Positions 5,381 to 13,726 are shown, counted from the stretch's first letter. The stretch: DNA of 16,047 bases from Candidatus Dormiibacterota bacterium (GCA_003164475.1 PLTL01000383.1:23601-39647); one strand, 5' to 3'. A program made the numbers and translations. Notes: generated from the sequence alone by a model not told the origin.

Positions 5381-7393
5381 ATGATGATTCGCTTCATCCG
5401 CTCGCGGCCGGTGGCGGCGGCGGCGTTAGGGCTGGCGGCGCTCTCTCTGCCGCTGGCTTCGGGATGGACCCCGGCCGCAGCCTCGGGGCCCGGTCCCAAC
5501 ACGATGGTGGCGGTGCAGCCGGGGATAAGCGCCGCGGCCCTGCCGGGCGCCGGCGTCTTCGGCACCACCCCCGCGAGCACTCCGGAGACGGTGTCGTTCG
5601 TGCTCCGGGAGGAGAACCTCCCTCAGCTCGAGTCCAGCGTCGAGACTGGCGTTCGAAGCTATCTGTCAGTCAGCCAGTTCGCCGCCACCTATGGGCAGAG
5701 CCAGGCCAGCATCTCTCAGCTTCAGAGCTACCTGGCGCATTACGGGATCACCACGCAGGTCTATCCCGACAACGTCGATGTCGTGGCCAACGGGACGGCC
5801 GGTGAGTTCGACAGCGCGCTGTCGGTGCAGCAGCACGAGTACCACGTCCCGGCCTTGCCGGGGCGAGATGGGATGCAGGGCACGCCCGCCCAGACCGTGC
5901 ACGGAACGGCGCAGTCGCCCCTGCTTCCCTACCGGATCGCCCAGAACGTGCTGGCGATCCTGGGCCTGACCAACTACGGCCCGTTCGCCAGCCAGGCGGT
6001 GCACGTGGACACCGCCCTGAGCCCAGCCCAGGCCGGCAGTTCCAACAGCTGCCTGGCGCTCAGCGGGCTGCCTGACGCCTGTAACGTACCCGCCAGTTTC
6101 GCCTCCAACTACGGGCTCGACCAGCTCTACCAGAGAGGCGCCGCCGGTGCCGGCCAGACCATTGCGATCGTCACCCTGGCCGCCCTGGATCCCGGTGCCC
6201 CGCAATACTTCTGGCAGCAGGTGCTCCACCTTCCTGCCAGCAGCCGCACCGTGAGCACGGTCAACGTCGACGGTGGTCCGGGCGCCCCCAGCGACGCCTC
6301 CGGGACCGGTGAGACCGACCTCGATGTCGAGCAGTCGGGCGGGCTGGCCCCCCAAGCCAACGTGATCGTATACCAGGCTCCCAACACCGACTACGGCTTC
6401 GCCGACGCCTTCTTCGAAGCCGCCAGCCAGAACATCGCCAGCACCGTCTCAGCGAGCTGGCTGGAGTCCGAGACCTATCTCCAGGCCTCGATCGCCTCGG
6501 GAGTGGAGTCGCCCGGCTACCAGGCGGCCTTCGACGAGGCCTTCCTGGAGATGGCGGAGCAGGGACAGTCCGGGTTCGTCGCCTCCGGGGACTGGGCGGC
6601 CTACACCGCCACCGCTGACCTCGGCACTACCAACCTCTCGATCGGATCGTCTGGGGACAGCCCCTTCATCACCGCGGCCGGGGGGACCACTCTCCCCTGG
6701 ACGGGTTCACTGACCGGGCCGGACGGTACCGCCACCATCGACGTGACCTCACAGCGGACCTGGGGCTGGGACTACCTCTGGCAGCCCATCGCAACCATCA
6801 CCAATTCCTCGCTCACCTCGGTGGCGGAGTCGGAAGTGATCGGAAGCGGCGGAGGCTTCAGCGTCCTGGAGCCGACCCCCTCGTACCAGCAGGATGTCGC
6901 CGGCACGCACTTCTTCAGCGCGGTCCAGTACCTGACCCCCACCGACTACCAGAAGGTGGACGGGATCGTGGAGCCGACCGAGTGGAACTTCAATGCCACC
7001 CCCTCGATCAGCCACGGCTACGGGTCGGGGCGTGCCGATCCGGACGTCTCCACCGACGCCGATCCCTACAGTGGCTACCTGCTTTACGAGCCGTCGGCGG
7101 TGGCGGCCGGGAGCCCCGCACTCCAAGGCGGTTGGGGCGGCACCAGCTTCGTGGCTCCCCAGCTGAACGGCAGCACCGCCGTGATCGACTCCTATCTGCA
7201 CCACCGGGTGGGGTTCTGGAACCCCGCGATCTACTCGTTCGCCGCCGGTCCGAACTCGCCGTTCACACCGCTGCAGCAGAGCGGCACGGGCAGCGACGAC
7301 CTCTACTACACGGGCACGCCGGGCCTCCCCTACAACGAGGGCAGCGGCCTCGGCTACCCCAACCTGACCCGTCTCGCCTACGACTTCGGCTGA
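5381..7393 (+). CDS. Secreted sedolisin (S53) serine-carboxyl protease with propeptide
   Basis: A 670-aa exported protease precursor of the S53 (pseudomonalisin/kumamolisin) family, which is active at acidic pH. A basic start and hydrophobic stretch (about 11-28) form a signal peptide ending near residue 35. Residues about 60-190 match the pro-kumamolisin activation domain (VSFVLREENLPQLESSV, YLSVSQFAATYG, VVANGTAGEFDSAL). The catalytic domain follows from about 240. E311 and D315 lie in GTGETDLDVEQ, the oxyanion Asp is D404 in ASGDW, and the nucleophile is S589 in GGTSFVAPQLNG. The C-terminal GSDDLYYTG and NEGSGLGYPNLTRL regions fit the family calcium site. SGDW is unusual, since most members read SGDSG. 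The start is one of two adjacent ATGs behind GGAGGG. The gene is monocistronic, between its own promoter and a hairpin. Confidence 0.95.
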   Translation: MMIRFIRSRPVAAAALGLAALSLPLASGWTPAAASGPGPNTMVAVQPGISAAALPGAGVFGTTPASTPETVSFVLREENLPQLESSVETGVRSYLSVSQFAATYGQSQASISQLQSYLAHYGITTQVYPDNVDVVANGTAGEFDSALSVQQHEYHVPALPGRDGMQGTPAQTVHGTAQSPLLPYRIAQNVLAILGLTNYGPFASQAVHVDTALSPAQAGSSNSCLALSGLPDACNVPASFASNYGLDQLYQRGAAGAGQTIAIVTLAALDPGAPQYFWQQVLHLPASSRTVSTVNVDGGPGAPSDASGTGETDLDVEQSGGLAPQANVIVYQAPNTDYGFADAFFEAASQNIASTVSASWLESETYLQASIASGVESPGYQAAFDEAFLEMAEQGQSGFVASGDWAAYTATADLGTTNLSIGSSGDSPFITAAGGTTLPWTGSLTGPDGTATIDVTSQRTWGWDYLWQPIATITNSSLTSVAESEVIGSGGGFSVLEPTPSYQQDVAGTHFFSAVQYLTPTDYQKVDGIVEPTEWNFNATPSISHGYGSGRADPDVSTDADPYSGYLLYEPSAVAAGSPALQGGWGGTSFVAPQLNGSTAVIDSYLHHRVGFWNPAIYSFAAGPNSPFTPLQQSGTGSDDLYYTGTPGLPYNEGSGLGYPNLTRLAYDFG

Positions 7394-7431
7394 GGCGGGC
7401 ACGACCGTCTGACTGCTGAAGCAAGCCGGAG

Positions 7432-7470
7432 GCCCGGGAGCCCGCAAGGGCTCCCGGGCTCTCTCTTCTC
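7432..7470 (+). terminator. Strong hairpin after the sedolisin gene
   Basis: GCCCGGGAGCCC (7432-7443), loop GCAA, GGGCTCCCGGGC (7448-7459): a perfect 12-bp stem closed by a GNRA tetraloop. It is followed by CTCTCTTCTC instead of a pure T-run. It starts 39 nt after the stop codon and also lies at the end of the convergent thr cluster. It probably ends the sedolisin transcript, perhaps with less than full efficiency. Confidence 0.75.
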
Positions 7471-7498
7471 ACCACCGGCAGAGTGCTCCGCCGGTGGT
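7471..7498. repeat. Second hairpin between convergent transcripts
   Basis: ACCACCGGC (7471-7479) and GCCGGTGGT (7490-7498) form a perfect 9-bp stem with a 10-nt loop, immediately after the tetraloop hairpin. There is no T-run on either strand. It may act with its neighbour to separate the sedolisin and thr transcripts. Confidence 0.55.
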
Positions 7499-7810
7499 GA
7501 CCGCACCTTGGCCGCGTGGTCTGGGCCGGCCCGATGCCCGCCAGGAGGGACCTCCTGGTCCCGCCGGTACGCGAGTGCGCGAGCGGCTGCGAACCGCACC
7601 CAGGACAGCTTGAGGGCAACCTTTGAGCCGTTGGTCAAGGGCCTGCCCCACCCCGGTCGCCCCTCCGCCGTCCGGCCCGACGCGCGATCCGCAGATGCCG
7701 GCGACCCGAACCGGGTCCTCTTCCAGGCGAGGGGTGGTGCGTCCCTCCAGAGCCCAGACGGCGGGGACCCCAAGCAACGGCTCGACGACCGCTAATCCGG
7801 AGCCGATCCC
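7499..7810. other. Gap between sedolisin and thrC, no gene seen
   Basis: About 310 bases with only short overlapping open frames on both strands, and no ribosome binding site or recognisable protein motif. I see nothing further in it. Confidence 0.5.
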
Positions 7811-9100
7811 TCAGACCAAGCCGGCCAACCAGTCGGAGAGGATGCCGGGGGCGGTCTCGGGGTCCGGGTCCAGCCGCAGGCCCGGCGCCGGACCTGCCTC
7901 AGCCCCGCGCTCCAGGATGTAGTCGACGTCTTTGAGCTGGTGCCCGGTGAGCAGCGCCACCACGTCGGCGCCCTCCTCGATCTGGCCCTTCTCCCGGAGC
8001 CTGCGCAGCCCCGCCACCGTCGTGGCCGACGCCGGCTCGGCCCCGATCCCGTCGCCCGTGAGCGCGACCTTGGCCGCCGCGATCTCCAGGTCGGTGACCG
8101 CCTCGCAGAGCCCCTCGGACCACTCCAGCACCCGCAGGGCCTTGGTCCAGTTGGCGGGGTTGCCGATCCTGATCGCGGTGGCCCTGGTCTGGGGATCCTC
8201 AAGCGGCTGCAGGTTCCGTGCCCCCGATCGCCACATCTGAAAGAAGGGGTCCGCACCGCTGGCCTGGACCACCACCAGCCGGGGCACCTTGCTCAGCAGC
8301 CCCAGCTCGCTGAGCTCGCGGAGTCCCTTGCCCAGCGCCGAGACATTGCCCAGGTTGCCACCGGGCAGGACCAGGTAGTCGGGGGGCCGCCAGTGGCGCT
8401 GCTCCAAGAGCTCGGCCACCACCGTCTTCTGGCCCTCCAGCCGATACGGATTGATCGAGTTCACCACATACCAGCCCAGCTCGCCGGCCACCGACCGGAG
8501 CAGCCGCAGCGCCTCATCGAAGTTCTGCCCGGTCTCGATGGTGAGGGCGCCGAATTCGAGGGCCTGGGCCAGCTTGGCGCTGGAAACCCCGCCTGCAGAC
8601 ACGAAGAGCAGCGCCCGGATCCCAGCCCGGGCGGCATAGGCGGCCATCGACGAGGACGTGTTCCCGGTGGATGCGCAGGCCACCACCTTGACCCGCCGGG
8701 AGACAGCATGGCTGATGCAGGCGGTCATGCCCAGGTCCTTGAAGGAGCCGGTCGGGTTGGTCCCCTGATGCTTGACCTGCAGCCGCCGGAGCCCGGCAAA
8801 GGCGGCCGCCCGGGGCGCCTCCACCAGAGCTGTCGACCCCTCCCCCAGGGAGACCGGCTCGAAGCCGGCTGCCAAGAACGGAAGCAGCTCGCGGAAGCGC
8901 CAGACCCCGCTGCGGTCCATCGGTCGTCCACCGTTCCGGCGCTCCCGCCAGAGCTCCGGCCAGCCCGATGGGTCGGCGCCATCCCATTCGTAGGCCACCT
9001 CCAGGAGTCCGGCGCACCTGGGGCAGCCGAAGGAGACGACCTCACCGGAGATCGGCGCGGCGCAGGCCGGGTCGGAGCAGCGCAGGAAGGACCGGGTCAT
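7811..9100 (-). CDS. thrC: Threonine synthase
   Basis: A 429-aa PLP enzyme converting O-phosphohomoserine to threonine, the last pathway step. The N-terminal zinc-ribbon-like pairs are C8/C13 and C26/C29. The PLP Lys is K121 in NPTGSFKDLGM, the phosphate-binding loop is CASTGNTSSSMAAY (about 142-155), and a further glycine loop reads LVLPGGNLGNVSALGKG. QASGADPFFQMW and RIGNPANW are typical of the family. Its length is normal for the ThrC form with an N-terminal zinc ribbon. It is the last gene of the minus-strand cluster, starting 12 nt after the lysC stop, with no clear ribosome binding site, which suggests translational coupling. A second ThrC-like gene heads the same cluster. This copy has the more canonical GSFKDLG motif and I take it as the main threonine synthase. 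Confidence 0.93.
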   Translation of the reverse strand: MTRSFLRCSDPACAAPISGEVVSFGCPRCAGLLEVAYEWDGADPSGWPELWRERRNGGRPMDRSGVWRFRELLPFLAAGFEPVSLGEGSTALVEAPRAAAFAGLRRLQVKHQGTNPTGSFKDLGMTACISHAVSRRVKVVACASTGNTSSSMAAYAARAGIRALLFVSAGGVSSAKLAQALEFGALTIETGQNFDEALRLLRSVAGELGWYVVNSINPYRLEGQKTVVAELLEQRHWRPPDYLVLPGGNLGNVSALGKGLRELSELGLLSKVPRLVVVQASGADPFFQMWRSGARNLQPLEDPQTRATAIRIGNPANWTKALRVLEWSEGLCEAVTDLEIAAAKVALTGDGIGAEPASATTVAGLRRLREKGQIEEGADVVALLTGHQLKDVDYILERGAEAGPAPGLRLDPDPETAPGILSDWLAGLV

Positions 9101-9112
9101 TCGCTGCTGACT

Positions 9113-10492
9113 TTAGAGGCCGAGCTCCTCGTGCATGGCCCGCACCGCCGCCGGCAGGTCCGCCGCCCCCACCACCAGGGAGACGCTCAACTCCGAGGAT
9201 CCCTGGGCGATGGCAGCGAGGTTGATTCCCAGGCGGGCGAGTGAGGAGAAGATCCGAGCCGCGATCCCGGGCGTTCCCCTCATCCCCTCGCCGACTGCCA
9301 CCACCACCCCCATCTCCGGCAGCTCCTCAATCCCCGCCAGTACCGAGCCTCCCTCGCCCAGGGACCGCTCCCGGTCCAGCCGGCGGCGCACCCGGGCGCC
9401 GTCCCGGTTGTTCACCGCGAAGGAGAGGGCATTCTCGGCCGAGGACTGGGTCACCACCAGGGTGGTCAGGTGGTCGGCGTCGAGCCAGGAGAAGACCAGC
9501 GCGGCCAGGCGGCTGAACGGCATCGCCTGTCCCCCGATCACGGTGAACAGCTCCGCGTCCGCGGTGGCGGCGATGGCGCGCACCCCGGGGCGTCCCTGCC
9601 GCGATCCGTCGATGAGGGTCCCTCGCCGGGCGGGGGCGAAGCTGTTCTTGATCAGAACCGGGATCCCGTCCCTCTGGGGCAGCTCCAGCGACTTGGGATG
9701 GAGCACCTTGGCCCCGAAGAAGGACAGCTCGGAGGCCTCGCGGTAGGAGAGCTCCGGGATCACCTTGGCCCTCGGCACCAACTGTGGGTCGGCGGTCATC
9801 ATCCCGTCGACGTCGGTCCAGATCCAGATCTCGTCGGCGGCCAGTGCCGCCGCCAGGATGGTGGCTCTGTAGTCGGAGCCGCCCCGGCCCAGGGTGGTGC
9901 AGGCGCCGTCCCTGGTGGCACCCCGGAAGCCGGTCACGACCGGAACCGCCCCGCGATCGAGGATCGGCCGCAGCCGCTCCCGGATCCTCTGACGGCTGGG
10001 CTCGAAGATCACGCTGGCCTCTCCGAAGCGGTCGTCGATGACGATCAGCTCGGTGGCGTCGACCGGCTCCGCGGCCAGGCCGGTGCCGCGCAGGACCGCG
10101 GCCAGGAGCGGAGCCGACAGGGTCTCCCCCAGAGACGAGAGCGCGTCGAGCGCCCGGGGAGTCAGTTCCCGCACCAGCGAGAAGCCGGCGCAGAAGTCCT
10201 CGGAGGTCCTGAGCGTCGCTGCTATCTGGTCTTGGGCTTGAACCCGTTCGGGCTCTGGCAGCAGCCTGGCGCAGACGTCGGTGTGGGTGTGTCTCAGCTC
10301 CTCTTGGATCTCGCGCCGGGCTTCGGTCTCCCGGTTGCGGGCGGCCGCCGCGGACCTGAGCAGGGACCCGGTAACCCGTTGCATCGCCGAGACCACCACC
10401 ACCACACCCCCAGCGGCGACGTGGCGCCCGACGATCGCCGCATTGGCGGCGATCCGGTCGGCGTCGCCCAGCAAGGTCCCCCCGAATTTCAT
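9113..10492 (-). CDS. lysC: Aspartate kinase (monofunctional, two ACT domains)
   Basis: A 459-aa aspartokinase that phosphorylates aspartate, the entry step to Lys, Met and Thr. The N-terminal KFGGT (2-6), SLGETLSAPLL (120-130), GFRGATRDGACTTLGRGGSDY region (188-208) and TDVDGMMTADP (226-236) form the amino-acid kinase domain. The C-terminal third holds two ACT regions (about 310-380 and 390-455, e.g. GIAARIFSSLARLGINLAAIAQGSSELSVSLVV), the usual site of feedback inhibition. The length is close to that of class I aspartokinases and no homoserine dehydrogenase domain is fused. The ATG lacks a Shine-Dalgarno. The family usually has two to four residues before KFGGT and the frame stays open upstream (LRVMKFGGT), so the true start may be slightly earlier. 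It begins 35 nt after the thrB stop. Confidence 0.93.
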   Translation of the reverse strand: MKFGGTLLGDADRIAANAAIVGRHVAAGGVVVVVSAMQRVTGSLLRSAAAARNRETEARREIQEELRHTHTDVCARLLPEPERVQAQDQIAATLRTSEDFCAGFSLVRELTPRALDALSSLGETLSAPLLAAVLRGTGLAAEPVDATELIVIDDRFGEASVIFEPSRQRIRERLRPILDRGAVPVVTGFRGATRDGACTTLGRGGSDYRATILAAALAADEIWIWTDVDGMMTADPQLVPRAKVIPELSYREASELSFFGAKVLHPKSLELPQRDGIPVLIKNSFAPARRGTLIDGSRQGRPGVRAIAATADAELFTVIGGQAMPFSRLAALVFSWLDADHLTTLVVTQSSAENALSFAVNNRDGARVRRRLDRERSLGEGGSVLAGIEELPEMGVVVAVGEGMRGTPGIAARIFSSLARLGINLAAIAQGSSELSVSLVVGAADLPAAVRAMHEELGL

Positions 10493-10527
10493 GACCCGCA
10501 GGCTGGGGGTCCCAGCACCGACGATCC

Positions 10528-11448
10528 TCAGCGCGCCTCCGCCCGGTCCAGCCGGCCCCGGGCGCCGGTGTTGTCAGCCTTGAGGATCAGGGCACGTGAC
10601 CCGACCCCCATCGACCGAAACCTCCCCAGCAGCAGATCGGCAATCGCCGGGGCGGATCGCCGCGAGACCGCCAGCACCGCGGGGCCGGCTCCGCTGAGGA
10701 AGACGCCGAGGAGGTCGGGGTGCTGCAAGGAGAGGCACTCAGCCACGCCCGGCAGTAGGGCAGCCCTCTGGGTCTGGTGCCAGCGGTCAGCGAAGAACTC
10801 GGGGCGGAGGTCGAAGTCGCCGGAGAAGGCGGAGGCCACCAGCAACGCCGTGCGCTGGAGGTTGTGGACCGCGTCCGCGCGGCTGAAGCGATCCGGGACG
10901 GCCTGGCGCGCCTCCGCGGTCGGCAGGGACAGCTCGGGGATCGCGACGATGAAATCGAGGTCGGACGGAATTTGCGCCTTGCGGCTCAGTACCGGGCCCG
11001 GGAAGGAGGTCGGCGCCGAGACCACCAACCCGCCGCGGTAAGCGGCGGCCACGTTGTCAGGATGGCCTTCCACCTCGGCCGCCAGCCCGATCAGGGTGGC
11101 GTCGTCCGGTAGCGCCAGCGAGAACTGGAGTCCGATCAGGAGCCCCGCCACGATCGCGGCCGCGCTCGAGCCCAGCCCCACCCCAACCGGGATCTCGCTG
11201 ACGATCTGCAGGCGCAGTCCGGGCACCGGCGTACCCGACCATGCCGCCGCCCTGCTGATCCCCCGCAACACCAGGTTTGAGCTGTCTGTGGGGATGGAGG
11301 CCCCCTCCGGGCCGCTGCAGGTGACCTCGAGTCCGGGCTCTGGCCGCAGAGCCGGAACCACCTCGAGGTGCAGGTCCAGGGCCAGAGCGGCACAGTCGAA
11401 GGCCCCGCCCAGGTTGGCGGAGGTGGCCGGGACCCTCACCACACGCAT
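10528..11448 (-). CDS. thrB: Homoserine kinase (GHMP family)
   Basis: A 306-aa GHMP kinase making O-phosphohomoserine for threonine synthase. All three GHMP motifs are present: VPATSANLGGAFD near the N-terminus, the ATP-binding PVGVGLGSSAAA (87-98), and SGAGPAVLAV (from 252). The length is typical. The ATG at 11448 is chosen because family homology starts at MRVVRVPATSANLG; the frame is open further upstream but that part is low-complexity Arg/Ala/Pro. The only Shine-Dalgarno-like run (GGAGGGG, 11471-11477 on the minus strand) sits 22 nt before this ATG, too far to be ideal. It follows the thrC paralog by 61 nt and precedes lysC, so all four minus-strand genes look cotranscribed. Confidence 0.92.
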   Translation of the reverse strand: MRVVRVPATSANLGGAFDCAALALDLHLEVVPALRPEPGLEVTCSGPEGASIPTDSSNLVLRGISRAAAWSGTPVPGLRLQIVSEIPVGVGLGSSAAAIVAGLLIGLQFSLALPDDATLIGLAAEVEGHPDNVAAAYRGGLVVSAPTSFPGPVLSRKAQIPSDLDFIVAIPELSLPTAEARQAVPDRFSRADAVHNLQRTALLVASAFSGDFDLRPEFFADRWHQTQRAALLPGVAECLSLQHPDLLGVFLSGAGPAVLAVSRRSAPAIADLLLGRFRSMGVGSRALILKADNTGARGRLDRAEAR

Positions 11449-11509
11449 TTCTGAGGCAGCGGGCCAGCCGCCCCTCCGGTGAGGCCGCGCTGGCGCCGGC
11501 TTCGCGCCT

Positions 11510-12742
11510 TCAATTGAGGCCCGCCAGCTGCTCCTCGAAGAGCTCAAGCCGCGGCGTCAGCGCCGGCCCCAAGGGGAACTCCGCCTCCAGCGGGTCGAGG
11601 GTCTTGAGGCCGTTGCCGGTGATGCAGAGGACGGTGGTCTGAGATGGCAGGATGCGGCCCTCAGAGATCAGCTTTCTGGCCACCGCCACGGTAACGCCAC
11701 CCGCGGTCTCTCCGAAGATCCCCTCCGCGGCGGCCAGGGTGCGCATCCCTGCCACTATCTCGGGGTCCGAGGCCGAGGCCGCCCAACCGCCGCTGGAGCG
11801 AATCTCCGCCAGGGCTCGATACCCGTCGGCGGGGTTGCCTATCGCCAGCGACCGGCAGACCGTGTCCGGCCTCTGCGGGGTGATCTCACCGCTCCGTCCG
11901 GAGACCGCCCGGGAGATCGGGGAGCAACCTTCCGCCTGCGCCCCGAACAGCCTCACCGGGTGAGGCTCGACCAGGCCGGTCGCGACCAGCTCCGAGAAGG
12001 CCTTGCCAATCTTGGTGATCTGGGCCCCGCCCGCCATCGGCACCACGACGTTGTCGGGGAGGCGCCAGCCGAGCTGCTCGGCGATCTCGAAGCCGACGGT
12101 CTTGGAGCCCTCCGCGTAGTAGGGGCGGAGGTTGACGTTGACGAAGCCCCAGGGGTGGCTGTCGGCGATCTCGGCGCAGAGCCGGTTGACCTGATCGTAG
12201 TTTCCGTCCACCCGGATCAGATGGGCCCCATACACAGCCGACCCCAACACCTTGGCCATCTCCAGGTCGGCCGGTAGGAAGACCCAGGCCTGGAGTGCCA
12301 GCCGGGCCGCCTGGGCCGCGACGGCATTTCCGAGGTTGCCGGTCGAGGCACAGGCCACCACCTCAAACCCGAAGGCTCGGGCCTGGGCCAGCGCCACCGC
12401 CACCACCCGGTCCTTGAAGGAGAGGGTGGGGAAGCAGGCGGCGTCATCCTTGAGCCAGAGGTCGTGGGAGCCAAGCGCCTGGCCCAGCCGCTCCGCCCTG
12501 AGAAGGGGGGTGAAGCCCACCGGGAGCGATGATCGAAAGCCGTCGTTGACGGGCAGGAACTCGGCATAGCGCCAGATGTCGCGACCCCGGGACTCGATCT
12601 GCTCCCGGCTCACCGATTCCCGCAAGCTCTGGAGATCGTAGGCCACCTCCAGGGGGGCGAAGCAGTCCTCGCAGAGTACCAAGGGCCCGTTGCCGAAGAG
12701 CCGTCCGCATTGCTCACATTGCAGTTGGAAGAGTTCCGACAC
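11510..12742 (-). CDS. Threonine synthase paralog
   Basis: A 410-aa PLP-dependent ThrC-family protein heading the minus-strand cluster. It has a zinc-ribbon-like N-terminus (C9/C12 and C24/C27, in CEQCGRLFGNG and LCEDC), a PLP Lys K110 in FPTLSFKDRVVAVA, a phosphate loop CASTGNLGNAVAAQAA, and the glycine-rich VVPMAGGAQITKIGKAF. AIGNPADGYRAL is also typical. It differs from the downstream ThrC: the residues before SFKD are FPTL instead of NPTG, and the central fold segment reads RVDGNYDQVNRLC. The start is GTG at 12742, chosen because GAGGAG lies 6 nt upstream and the zinc ribbon follows at once; a longer frame back to 12922 is Arg/Pro/Ser-rich and unlikely to be translated. It may be a second threonine synthase or a related phospho-amino-acid lyase. 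Confidence 0.85.
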   Translation of the reverse strand: MSELFQLQCEQCGRLFGNGPLVLCEDCFAPLEVAYDLQSLRESVSREQIESRGRDIWRYAEFLPVNDGFRSSLPVGFTPLLRAERLGQALGSHDLWLKDDAACFPTLSFKDRVVAVALAQARAFGFEVVACASTGNLGNAVAAQAARLALQAWVFLPADLEMAKVLGSAVYGAHLIRVDGNYDQVNRLCAEIADSHPWGFVNVNLRPYYAEGSKTVGFEIAEQLGWRLPDNVVVPMAGGAQITKIGKAFSELVATGLVEPHPVRLFGAQAEGCSPISRAVSGRSGEITPQRPDTVCRSLAIGNPADGYRALAEIRSSGGWAASASDPEIVAGMRTLAAAEGIFGETAGGVTVAVARKLISEGRILPSQTTVLCITGNGLKTLDPLEAEFPLGPALTPRLELFEEQLAGLN

Positions 12743-13126
12743 AACCTGCTCCTCATTGAGTTTCAAAAAGTGGATCGCCTGAGACCTTTCCGAGCGGTCG
12801 GCAGGACGCCCGGGGAGTGGATCCGGGGGAGCTAGCGCCAGGACGCTAGGAGCTAGTTCGCAGGTCCCCCGGGGCGGGCTTGGGCATTCGGATCCCCGAC
12901 TCCGAGGACCGGCCCAGCGCACCGCTGATCAGACGGTCGCCTGCAGCAGGCGTGGAGCGTCGCGCCCAGGAGATCGGATCACCGGCAGCTCGCCTGTTCC
13001 AGGCCTCACCGTGGCCGACAGCCGCCGCGGCAATCTCCATGAGGACACTCTACCGAACTGGGGCGCCCCTCGATCGACGGTCCCCGCCGATACCGGCCCC
13101 GACACTGGTCAGACTTTCGCTTGCAG
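12743..13126. other. Divergent regulatory region between thr cluster and asd
   Basis: About 380 bases without a gene, separating the minus-strand thr cluster from asd. It contains the nested repeats at 12823-12872. No T-box consensus and no Thr/Ile-rich leader ORF is visible on either strand. No clear promoter could be assigned. Confidence 0.55.
12823..12872 (-). promoter_or_regulatory. Nested inverted and direct repeats upstream of the thr cluster
   Basis: CCGGGGGA (12823-12830) and TCCCCCGG (12865-12872) are exact inverted arms. Inside them, CTAGCG (12832-12837) and CGCTAG (12844-12849) form an inner hairpin, and GGAGCTAG occurs twice (12828-12835 and 12849-12856) with 21-bp spacing, two helical turns. 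It lies 81 bases upstream of the thrC-paralog GTG. As DNA it looks like an operator for a dimeric regulator; as RNA it could be a structured leader. No T-run follows directly. Confidence 0.45.
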
Positions 13127-13612
13127 ATGGAGAGGTTGCGGGTCGGAGTGCTGGGTGCGACCGGAGCTGTGGGCCAGCGGCTGGTGCAGATGCTGGAGGA
13201 CCACCCCTGGTTCAGTCTGACGGCTCTGGTGGCCTCGAGCCTCTCCTCCCACCGCCCCTACGGGCAGGCCATCTCCTGGCGGCTGGAGACCGCCCTCCCC
13301 CGGGAGGCGGCCGGGATGGTGGTCGGCGAGCTCACCCCGGACCTGGACTGCGACTTCGTGATCTCGGCACTTGACTCGGCGGCCACCGGCCCGGCCGAGG
13401 ACGAGTTCGCCAGGGCCGGCTATCCGGTGATCAGCAACGCCAGCAACCACCGTATGGACGCGGATGTACCCCTGCTGCTTCCGGAGATCAATTCCGGGCA
13501 CCTGGCGGTGCTGCCCCATCAGCGGGCGAACCGCCACCTCGCCCGCGTCAGTTCAGCCCAGCCGATCCGATCTCGGATTGGTGGCATTGGGTATCCCCTA
13601 GTGCCCTGCTGA
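13127..13612 (+). pseudogene. asd: asd fragment (aspartate-semialdehyde dehydrogenase), C-terminally truncated
   Basis: The N-terminal NADP-binding half of aspartate-semialdehyde dehydrogenase, which reduces aspartyl phosphate from Lys[16 protein letters not shown] (8-21), DCDFVISALDS (74-84), VISNASNHRMDADVPLLLPEINSGHL (101-126) and HQRANR (131-136) match the archaeal/fungal-type Asd. In that family the next residues lead into a glycine-rich IVTNPNCS segment with the catalytic Cys. Here similarity stops at codon 136 (about 13534), and 25 unrelated codons follow before TGA. The remaining about 200 residues are not found downstream in any frame. The fragment lacks the active site, so it should be inactive. 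ATG 13127 is used; TTG 13121 is also possible. It is divergent from the other threonine-pathway genes. Confidence 0.85.
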
Positions 13613-13641
13613 CCCACTAACTAGCTTCCGTTAGTGGGTCA
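13610..13641. repeat. Perfect 12-bp inverted repeat at the asd break
   Basis: TGACCCACTAAC (13610-13621) and GTTAGTGGGTCA (13630-13641) flank an 8-nt centre, TAGCTTCC. The first arm overlaps the TGA that ends the truncated asd frame. The sequence after it (AAGTTTGTGC) is a poor T-run, so a terminator is possible but not convincing. It could be paired ends of a mobile element or an integration scar. Confidence 0.7.
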
Positions 13642-13726
13642 AGTTTGTGCGTCAGCGCCCCTCTCGCCGGGTCGGCGGCTCACCAGTCCAGCTACTCGTC
13701 GGCGAGGACGTAGGGGGCTGCACGAG

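Noticed and set aside
7940..9244. 434-codon plus-strand open frame
   Set aside because: Antisense to threonine synthase, without family motifs.
9470..11041. 523-codon plus-strand open frame
   Set aside because: It lies entirely opposite lysC and thrB, whose full motifs are on the minus strand. The composition is typical of GC-rich shadow frames.
12743..13126. T-box or amino-acid riboswitch in the divergent thr region
   Set aside because: No T-box TGGNACCGCG sequence, no lysine- or SAM-type core and no Thr/Ile-rich leader ORF found on either strand.
13565..13578. Short palindrome ATCCGA-TC-TCGGAT
   Set aside because: Only 6-bp arms; expected by chance in this composition, and it has no clear link to a gene.
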